A DNA stretch of 5,852 nucleotides from Conexibacter sp. (GTDB lineage: Bacteria; Actinomycetota; Thermoleophilia; Solirubrobacterales; Solirubrobacteraceae): NCBI GenBank assembly GCA_025964055.1, contig JAOPZP010000004.1:1-5852 (forward strand), written 5' to 3'. Both the position numbers and the translations under genes were made by a program. This document shows positions 1 to 4,632 of this stretch, piece by piece; position 1 is the stretch's first letter; each line of letters starts with the position of its first letter. A model generated the notes under the pieces. It did no database searches. It worked only from the letters and a program-made list of their open reading frames with translations, and was not told where the DNA came from.

Positions 1-113
1 GCGTCGGGCAGGTTCTCGGCCTCGTCGAAGCAGGGCAGGACGATGCTCAGGCCGCGGAGGGTGTCCGGCGCCGGCTCGCGGCGGAGCTGGGTGGGTGGGC
101 TGGTGAGGTTCAT
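1..113 (-). CDS. Family 2 glycosyltransferase, N-terminal fragment (runs off left edge)
   Basis: Reading leftward from the ATG at 111-113, an open frame of 37 codons continues past the window edge. After a polar, proline-rich leader of about 20 residues it reads LSIVLPCFDEAENLPD at residues 22-37. This is the first beta strand and nucleotide-binding loop of GT-A fold family 2 glycosyltransferases of the dolichol-phosphate mannosyltransferase type, whose usual consensus is a hydrophobic strand, then P-x-(Y/F)-(N/D)-E-x-x-x-L. Such enzymes move a sugar from a nucleotide sugar to a lipid or polysaccharide acceptor at the inner membrane face. A GGAG on the minus strand (118-121) lies 4 bases before the ATG and supports this start. 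The catalytic DxD and any membrane segments are outside the window, so the substrate cannot be told. It is separated from the sulfur operon by a hairpin and probably has its own promoter. Confidence 0.75.
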   Translation of the reverse strand, partial: MNLTSPPTQLRREPAPDTLRGLSIVLPCFDEAENLPD

Positions 114-196
114 GGCACTCCGATCCGGTGGAGACCAGAACGTAGGAGCGCGGCGGTTGCCCTCCCTGGCGGGCTACGTTGGCATCCGGTTAGCGC

Positions 197-218
197 GCGG
201 CGGCCCTACAGCCGCCGC
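197..218 (-). terminator. GC-rich hairpin, probable terminator of the sulfur operon
   Basis: A perfect 8-bp inverted repeat (GCGGCGGC / GCCGCCGC) with a 6-base loop (CCTACA) begins about 20 bases beyond the stop codon of the persulfide dioxygenase gene. No T-run follows on the minus strand, so it is not a classical rho-independent terminator. Strong GC stems without a U-tract are common at gene ends in high-GC actinobacteria. It lies between that stop and the glycosyltransferase start. The GGCC-rich stretch at 222-236 could add secondary structure. Confidence 0.5.
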
Positions 219-238
219 ACGCGCCGGCCGGCCGGCGT

Positions 239-1618
239 TCAGCAGACCAGCGACCGGCCGAGCCTGCCCCATCTCGGCACGCCGCCGTCCACCACATGCG
301 TGACGTCGGTGGCGCCGAAGCGCTGGAGCAGGCTCGCCGCGGTCGCGGCGCGCTGGCCGGAGCCGCAGACGACCGCGATCGGCCGGTCGGCGTCGAGTCC
401 CTCCGGCACGCCGTCGATGTCATGCCAGGGCGTGAAGGCCGAGCCGGGGATGTGGCCCGCGTCCCACTCGGACCGCTCGCGCACGTCGAGGATCTGCAGG
501 CGGTCGTCGGCGTCGGCGCGGGCGGGCAGGTCGTCGAGTGCGAGGCGCTCGATGTGCGCGACGGCGCGCTTCTCCTGCCACCAACTCGTCATCCCGCCGT
601 GCACGTACCCGCCGAGCCGGCGGATGCCGACGGCGACCGCGAGCTGCCCGGCGCGGCGGCCGTCCTCGTCGTCGCGGCCGACGAAGACGGTCTCCTGGTC
701 GCGATCGGCCAGCCACGCCAGCTTGGAGCCGAACCCGGCGCGCAGCATCGGGTTGCAGATCGCGCCCGGGATGTGGGCGTCGTCGAACTGCTGGTCGGTG
801 CGCACGTCGACCAGCAGCGCGCCGGCCAGGCGGTGGTGCTCGACCTGGCGCGGGGCGAGCGGCAGCAGCTCGACGCCATCGGTCAGCAGCGGCCCCGTGT
901 TGAGCTCGACGATCGCGTGGAAGTTCGGCGGCTGCGGACCCAGCCGGGCCAGCGCGTCCTCGACGAACGCGTCCTCGTCGGCGATCGCCAGCGTCGGGTT
1001 GCAGGCCTTCTCGAAGCCGATCGTCGACGAGACCTTCATGTCCATCCCGGGCCCGCCGCACATCGAGCCGCCCAGGTGGCCGGGCCAGATCTCGACGCCG
1101 TCGTCCAGCGTCAGCAGCTTGCCGTGCAGCGAGCGGAAGATGCCGCGCGCGCCCTCGGACTTCTCGATCGCCAGGTCCGGACGGGCCACCCCGTTGACGA
1201 ACAGCGTGTCGCCGGTCAGCACCGCCCACGGCTGCGCGCCGCGACGGCCGTCGATCAGCGCGAACGCGGTGTGCTCGGGACGGTGCCCCGGCGTGTGCAG
1301 CGCGCGGATCGTGACCGACCCCAACAGGAACTCGGCGCCGTCGTCGAACGGCTCGTGCTCGTACTGCGGGGCCGCGGCGCGGTGGACGTGGATCGTCGCG
1401 CCGGTCGCGGCGGCCAGCCGGCCGTGGCCGGAGACGTGGTCGGCGTGGTTGTGGGTCTCGAAGACGTGCTCGATGCTCACCCCCATGTAGCGGGCCAGCT
1501 CGAGGTAGACGTCGACCTCGAAGCGCGGGTCGACCACCGCCGCGACCCCCGCGTGCTCGTCGCCGACCAGGTAGGACGCGCAGCCGAGGTCGTCGTGCGT
1601 GATCTGGCGGAAGAGCAT
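239..1618 (-). CDS. CstB-like persulfide dioxygenase with pseudo-rhodanese and rhodanese domains
   Basis: This 459-residue protein has three domains. Residues 1-245 form a metallo-beta-lactamase fold of the ETHE1/persulfide dioxygenase type, with THNHADH at 55-61, TPGH at 109-112, TGD at 135-137 and PGH at 179-181. His56, His112 and Asp137 match the family's mononuclear iron ligands. Cys187 sits in a GGSMCGG loop, like the conserved cysteine of the CstB dioxygenase domain. Residues about 255-350 are a rhodanese fold with Gly314 where the catalytic cysteine should be, so it is a pseudo-rhodanese. Residues about 357-457 are a second rhodanese with Cys418 in a CGSGQR loop. The order and length match Staphylococcus aureus CstB, about 444 residues. 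The family oxidises thiol persulfides with O2 to sulfite, and the rhodanese can make thiosulfate. In an actinobacterium the carrier could be mycothiol or CoA persulfide (inference). It is last in the operon, 50 bp after the MarR gene, with no clear ribosome site. Confidence 0.9.
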   Translation of the reverse strand: MLFRQITHDDLGCASYLVGDEHAGVAAVVDPRFEVDVYLELARYMGVSIEHVFETHNHADHVSGHGRLAAATGATIHVHRAAAPQYEHEPFDDGAEFLLGSVTIRALHTPGHRPEHTAFALIDGRRGAQPWAVLTGDTLFVNGVARPDLAIEKSEGARGIFRSLHGKLLTLDDGVEIWPGHLGGSMCGGPGMDMKVSSTIGFEKACNPTLAIADEDAFVEDALARLGPQPPNFHAIVELNTGPLLTDGVELLPLAPRQVEHHRLAGALLVDVRTDQQFDDAHIPGAICNPMLRAGFGSKLAWLADRDQETVFVGRDDEDGRRAGQLAVAVGIRRLGGYVHGGMTSWWQEKRAVAHIERLALDDLPARADADDRLQILDVRERSEWDAGHIPGSAFTPWHDIDGVPEGLDADRPIAVVCGSGQRAATAASLLQRFGATDVTHVVDGGVPRWGRLGRSLVC

Positions 1619-1668
1619 CGTTGCCGAGGATGACTCTCATCGCCTTGGGTGGCAATGGTCCAACGGCC

Positions 1669-2076
1669 TCAGGCGAACGAGCGCCAGACGTCGCCGATCT
1701 CGGCGCCGTGCTCGGCCAGCCAGTCGAGGTGCAGCGCGCTGAGCGCCTCCAGGCGCTCGGCGCCCACCGGGGTCAGCTGGACGTGCACGAGCGTCTGGTT
1801 CTTCGGGTCGCGCTCGCGCTGCACGAAGCCGTTGCGCTCGGCGCGGTCGACGAGGCCGACGACGCTGTGGTGGCGCAGCAGCAGGGTCTCGGCCAGGTCG
1901 GTCAGCGTCGGGCCGGCCGGGTCGTCGTGGGCGCGGATCGCCAGCGCGAGCTGGACCTGCGCCGGGGTCATCCCGTGGTCGCGGGCGCACTGCTCGGCCC
2001 AGGCGAGGTAGCGGCGGATGCCCGCGCGCAGCGCGGCGAGCTGCGCGAAGCGCGCGTCGTCGACCGAGGGAGCCAT
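1669..2076 (-). CDS. MarR-family transcriptional regulator
   Basis: The 135-residue protein has the length and layout of MarR regulators: an N-terminal dimerisation helix (about 5-33), a winged helix (about 36-100) and a C-terminal helix (104-123). The core runs TLTDLAETLLLRHHSVVGLV (57-76), with the recognition helix near 67-80. The wing, with RERDPKNQTLVHV at 87-99, is followed by LTPVGAERLEAL. MarR proteins bind palindromic operators as dimers and are usually released by a small ligand or by cysteine oxidation. The only cysteine is Cys30, at the end of the first long helix. The gene lies between the sulfite reductase (37 bp upstream) and the persulfide dioxygenase (50 bp downstream), so it should be co-transcribed and autoregulated. 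An in-frame ATG at 2104-2106 would add 10 residues. I prefer 2076 because the added residues do not look like the family; neither start has a clear Shine-Dalgarno site. The ligand is unknown. Confidence 0.85.
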   Translation of the reverse strand: MAPSVDDARFAQLAALRAGIRRYLAWAEQCARDHGMTPAQVQLALAIRAHDDPAGPTLTDLAETLLLRHHSVVGLVDRAERNGFVQRERDPKNQTLVHVQLTPVGAERLEALSALHLDWLAEHGAEIGDVWRSFA

Positions 2077-2113
2077 CGGCGCAAGCGTTGCATGCGGGCG
2101 GCCCATCCGGAGA

Positions 2114-3694
2114 TCAGGCGCTGACGGCGTCGGGCTCGGCCAGGCGCTCCTCCCACCATACGTCCCCCACGCGCGCCGCGAACGCGCGGAACGTCTCGTC
2201 CGGCTCACGGTGGCGATCGAAGAGGTCGAGGATCTCCAGCAGCCTGCCGTCGAGGTCGTCGGCGAGCACCTTCCTGACGACGACGGAGCCGAAGCGGGGG
2301 TCGGGACCGAGGCGGCCGCCGACCCTGATGTCCATGGCCTCGACCATCTCGCCCTCGTGGCGCTTGAGGACGCCCTCGATGCCGATGTCGGCGATCTGGT
2401 GCTGGGCGCAACTCGAGGAGCAGCCGGCGAAGTGCACCCGCAGGTCCTCGCCGTGGCCGGCGGCGCGCGCGTGGGCGTTGAGCGTCTCGGCGATGCCGGC
2501 GGCGCGTTCCTTGGTGAACACCTTGGCCAGGCCGCAGAACTCCTTGCCGGTGCAGGTCTGGAGCCCGCGCGTGAACAGCTCGGGCCGGGCCGGCAGCTCG
2601 TCGCGGATCAGCGGCTCGGCGAGCAGCGCGTCGACGCGCTCGTTGGGCACGTGCGGGATCAGGACGTTCTGCTGGTGGGTCAGCCGGACCTCTCCCGTGC
2701 CGTACGTGCGCGCCAGCGCGATGACGGCCTGGAACTGCTCGGCGCGCAACCGTCCGATCGGCACGCAGAGCCCGACCGCGGAGGTCACGCCGTCGCGTTG
2801 GGGCGTGACGCCGATGTGGTCGTGGCTCCGGTGATCGGGCACGTGTGCGGCGCCGCGGCGCAGCGGGCGGCCGACGCGAGCCTCCAAGTCCTCGCGGAAC
2901 GCCTCGGGCCCGACGCGGTCGAGCAGGAACTTGAACCGCGCCTTGCCGCGCGCGCGGCGGTTGTCGTCGGCGTCGCGGAAGATCGCGGTGACGTGCTCGA
3001 CGACCTCCGGCACCTCGTCAGGCGTGACAAAGACGTCGATCCAGCGCGCGAAGCGCGGCACCGCCGACAGGCCACCGCCGACGCGCAGGTTGTAGCCCTT
3101 GGTCCCGTCGCCGGCGACGGCGCCCGTCAACGCGACGTCGTTGATGAGGCCGTTGGCGCAGTCCTCGGCGCAGCCGGTGACGCTGATCTTGTACTTGCGC
3201 GGCAGGTTGGAGAACTCCCGGTTGCCCAGGAAGTGCGCGTGCAGCGCCTGCGCGATCGCATGGCCGTCGGCGATCTCGTCGTGGCCGATGCCGGCCAGCG
3301 GGCAGCCGATGACGTTGCGCGTCACGTCGCCGCACGCGCCGGTGGTCGTCAGCCCCACGGCCGCCAGGCGACGCAGGATCTCGGGCGCGACGTCCATCGT
3401 GATCCAGTGGATCTGCACGCACTGGCGCGTCGTGCAGTCCAGGACCCCGCGGCCGTGCTCCTCGGCGATCCAGGCCAGGACGTCGGCCTGCTCGGCGCTG
3501 AGGATGCCGCCGACGACCTTCACGCGCAGCATGAAGTGCCCATCCTTGGTGTTGTGCTCGTAGAAGCCGCTCCACTTCATGCGGAACAGATCGGCGTCGT
3601 CGAGCGCCTCGCGACCCTCCGCCGCCGCACGATCGACGGCCAGGCGGCCGTCGAGGCCGTCCTGCTCCTGCTTGATCGCTTCGAACTTGTTCAT
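2114..3694 (-). CDS. Siroheme/[4Fe-4S] sulfite reductase, NirA/SirA type (ferredoxin-dependent)
   Basis: This 526-residue protein has the duplicated nitrite/sulfite reductase fold. The 4Fe-4S/siroheme ligands are Cys381 and Cys387 (CTGKEFC, C-x5-C) and Cys425 and Cys429 (CSSSC, C-x3-C). Residues 165-169 read PRKYK. As I recall, a K-x-K pair here marks sulfite reductases (E. coli CysI, M. tuberculosis NirA), whereas plant nitrite reductase has K-x-N. Arg57 and Arg126 sit at the spacing of the anion-binding arginines. Tyr45 and Cys121 fall where M. tuberculosis NirA has its covalent Tyr-Cys pair. The expected reaction is six-electron reduction of sulfite to sulfide in the cytoplasm; nitrite is possible as a side substrate. 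The frame stays open for 210 more codons upstream, but that part is antisense to the peroxiredoxin and crosses the operator. The ATG at 3692-3694 has GGAG 7 bases ahead and gives the normal family length. It is first in its operon. Confidence 0.9.
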   Translation of the reverse strand: MNKFEAIKQEQDGLDGRLAVDRAAAEGREALDDADLFRMKWSGFYEHNTKDGHFMLRVKVVGGILSAEQADVLAWIAEEHGRGVLDCTTRQCVQIHWITMDVAPEILRRLAAVGLTTTGACGDVTRNVIGCPLAGIGHDEIADGHAIAQALHAHFLGNREFSNLPRKYKISVTGCAEDCANGLINDVALTGAVAGDGTKGYNLRVGGGLSAVPRFARWIDVFVTPDEVPEVVEHVTAIFRDADDNRRARGKARFKFLLDRVGPEAFREDLEARVGRPLRRGAAHVPDHRSHDHIGVTPQRDGVTSAVGLCVPIGRLRAEQFQAVIALARTYGTGEVRLTHQQNVLIPHVPNERVDALLAEPLIRDELPARPELFTRGLQTCTGKEFCGLAKVFTKERAAGIAETLNAHARAAGHGEDLRVHFAGCSSSCAQHQIADIGIEGVLKRHEGEMVEAMDIRVGGRLGPDPRFGSVVVRKVLADDLDGRLLEILDLFDRHREPDETFRAFAARVGDVWWEERLAEPDAVSA

Positions 3695-3700
3695 CGACAA

Positions 3701-3704
3701 CTCC
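3701..3704 (-). promoter_or_regulatory. Ribosome binding site fixing the sulfite reductase start
   Basis: On the minus strand GGAG precedes the ATG at 3694 by 6 bases. It decides the start against the long upstream extension of the same open frame. Confidence 0.65.
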
Positions 3705-3716
3705 GGGTCGGTCGCG

Positions 3717-3746
3717 TTGACGTTTCGTATCGCCTCGCGATATCGT
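3717..3746 (+). promoter_or_regulatory. Candidate plus-strand promoter for the peroxiredoxin operon
   Basis: TTGACG at 3717-3722 matches five of six bases of the housekeeping -35 consensus. After 18 bp, TATCGT at 3741-3746 matches four of six at -10. Transcription would start near 3753, leaving a leader of about 55 bases. The -10 and most of the spacer lie inside the two inverted repeats at 3728-3755, so a bound repressor would block RNA polymerase. This is a by-eye call only; actinobacterial promoters are loose. Confidence 0.4.
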
Positions 3747-3755
3747 AGCGCGATA
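3728..3755. promoter_or_regulatory. Tandem operator: two overlapping TATCG-N5-CGATA inverted repeats
   Basis: Two 15-bp inverted repeats share the same half-sites. Site 1 is TATCGCCTCGCGATA (3728-3742) and site 2 is TATCGTAGCGCGATA (3741-3755). They overlap by 2 bp, so their centres are 13 bp apart. Site 1 is a perfect 6-3-6 repeat; site 2 extends by one matching pair (3740/3756). They lie midway between the divergent sulfite reductase and peroxiredoxin genes, in the only AT-richer stretch nearby. The form suits a dimeric winged-helix repressor, and the MarR protein encoded next to it is the natural candidate (inference). I saw no further copy of the motif in the window by eye. Confidence 0.65.
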
Positions 3756-3759
3756 TATA
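3754..3759 (-). promoter_or_regulatory. Possible -10 box for the sulfite reductase operon
   Basis: TATATA here is self-complementary and could be the -10 of a leftward promoter, placed just upstream of the operator pair. No convincing -35 is seen at 16-18 bp (GACGAA at 3777-3782 is poor). Its edge overlaps operator site 2, so one protein could control both directions. Confidence 0.25.
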
Positions 3760-3799
3760 CCGAATCCGGGTCGCCTTTCGTCTGAAGCGCCCGTACCCT

Positions 3800-3803
3800 G
3801 GAG
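3800..3803 (+). promoter_or_regulatory. Ribosome binding site of the peroxiredoxin gene
   Basis: GGAG ends 5 bases before the ATG at 3809. It is the only clear Shine-Dalgarno site in the plus-strand operon; the two genes that follow start inside the stop codon of the gene before. Confidence 0.65.
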
Positions 3804-3808
3804 CCATC

Positions 3809-4465
3809 ATGAGCCTCACCATCGGCGACACCGCCCCCGACTTCACCGCCCAGACCACCGACGGAGAGATCCGCTTCCACGAGTGGATCGGCGACGACTG
3901 GGCCGTCCTGTTCTCCCATCCGCGCGCGTTCACCCCGGTCTGCACGACCGAGCTGGGCTACATGGCCTCGATCAAGCCTGAGTTCGACCGCCGCGGCACC
4001 AAGATCATCGCCATCTCCACGGACCCGGTCGAGGGCAGCGCGGCGTGGTCGGAGGACATCGCGGCGTCGCAGGGCGCCACCGTCAACTACCCCATCATCG
4101 CCGACACCGACCATGCCATCTCGAAGGCCTACGGGATGCTCGGGGCCGACGCGACCGGCGACCCGACCGCCCGCACCGCCGCTCAGAACGCGACGCTGCG
4201 CAACGTCTTCGTCGTCGGGCCGGACAAGAAGATCAAGTTGGTGCTCATCTACCCCATGAGCACCGGCCGCAACTTCGACGAGGTCCTGCGCGTCCTCGAC
4301 TCCCTGCAGCTGACCGCCGAGCACCAGCTGAGCACCCCCGCCCAGTGGCAGCCCGGCGAGGACGCGATCATCGCCGGCTCGGTCAGCGACGAGCAGGCCC
4401 GCGAGCGCTACCCCGACGGCTGGGAGCAGCCGCTGCCCTACATGCGGATCGTCCCCGCCCCGTGA
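3809..4465 (+). CDS. 1-Cys peroxiredoxin (Prx6 family)
   Basis: The 218-residue protein matches Prx6-type peroxiredoxins in length and motifs. A thioredoxin-fold N-terminal domain carries SHPRAFTPVCTTELG at 36-50, which contains the PxxxTxxC active site with Pro38, Thr42 and peroxidatic Cys45. Arg131 in ATLRNVFVV fits the conserved arginine that activates the cysteine. The C-terminal part (about 165-218), with the YPDGWEQPLPYMR ending, is the usual Prx6 dimerisation arm. Cys45 is the only cysteine, so there is no resolving cysteine and an outside thiol must regenerate the enzyme. The role is reduction of H2O2, organic peroxides or peroxynitrite in the cytosol. It is first in the plus-strand operon and divergent from the sulfite reductase. 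Reactive-sulfur genes on both sides suggest it limits oxidant and persulfide stress, or handles hydropersulfides directly; that last point is inference. GGAG at 3800-3803 supports the start. Confidence 0.92.
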   Translation: MSLTIGDTAPDFTAQTTDGEIRFHEWIGDDWAVLFSHPRAFTPVCTTELGYMASIKPEFDRRGTKIIAISTDPVEGSAAWSEDIAASQGATVNYPIIADTDHAISKAYGMLGADATGDPTARTAAQNATLRNVFVVGPDKKIKLVLIYPMSTGRNFDEVLRVLDSLQLTAEHQLSTPAQWQPGEDAIIAGSVSDEQARERYPDGWEQPLPYMRIVPAP

Positions 4466-4632
4466 CCGAGGCGCTCGCCTCCGACCTCGTCGTCGAGCCC
4501 GAGTGGATCGCCACCGCGATCACCCAGGGGCTGCCCGTCCTCGGCTATCGCAGCGACGGCGTCCCGCTGGTGGTCGTCGGCGAGGTGCGCGCCTGGCTGC
4601 GCCGGCCGACGCTCGACGACGACGCGACGTGA
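4462..4632 (+). CDS. Small 56-residue protein, weakly excisionase/HTH-like, coupled to both neighbours
   Basis: A GTG at 4462-4464 lies inside the peroxiredoxin stop (GTGA). The frame ends at 4630-4632, again in a GTGA shared with the next gene's start. The product is 56 residues and acidic at both ends. Its central part reads WIATAITQGLPVLGYRSDG (15-33), then VPLVVVGEVRAWLRRP (34-49). The G-L-P-V ... VxAWLRR pattern recalls the wing and last helix of excisionase/AlpA/MerR-like DNA-binding domains (HTH_17), but the first helices are short, so I do not claim DNA binding. It might instead be a small partner of one of the adjacent enzymes. Third codon positions are almost all G or C, as in the flanking genes, which supports real coding. 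No Shine-Dalgarno site is visible, so translation is probably coupled to the peroxiredoxin. The function is unknown. Confidence 0.65.
   Translation: MTEALASDLVVEPEWIATAITQGLPVLGYRSDGVPLVVVGEVRAWLRRPTLDDDAT

Noticed and set aside
222..236. GCCGGCC-rich stretch as a separate repeat element
   Set aside because: Short self-complementary GGCC tracts are expected at this base composition. I only note it beside the stronger hairpin at 197-218.
296..1633. Long plus-strand open frames opposite the persulfide dioxygenase (up to 445 codons)
   Set aside because: They are antisense to a gene with clear catalytic motifs. Their products are Arg/Ala/Val-rich with no recognisable domain, as expected from high GC at third codon positions.
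2077..2208. A 44-residue N-terminal extension of the MarR regulator into the sulfite reductase gene
   Set aside because: The added residues (Arg/Ser/Pro-rich) are out of frame with the sulfite reductase and do not resemble MarR N-termini. The start at 2076, or at most 2106, is enough.
2018..3748. A 576-codon plus-strand open frame opposite the sulfite reductase
   Set aside because: It mirrors the codons of the sulfite reductase, shows no family motif, and would run through the MarR start and the operator.
3695..4324. A 210-residue N-terminal extension of the sulfite reductase
   Set aside because: It is antisense to the peroxiredoxin and crosses the divergent promoter. The ATG at 3694 has a good ribosome site and gives the normal family length.
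4045..4461. The small gene read as the end of a 195-residue protein starting inside the peroxiredoxin gene
   Set aside because: The first 139 residues are a frame-shifted, His/Arg-rich reading of the peroxiredoxin. Only the part from GTG 4462 looks like protein.
4503..4628. An upstream extension of the PLP enzyme (42 more codons, Arg/Ala-rich)
   Set aside because: It overlaps the small 56-residue gene in another frame and resembles no family member. The GTG at 4629 fits the family N-terminus.
4462..4632. The excisionase-like small gene as evidence for a mobile element
   Set aside because: No integrase, attachment-site repeats, tRNA or composition change is visible. It is tightly embedded in a metabolic operon.
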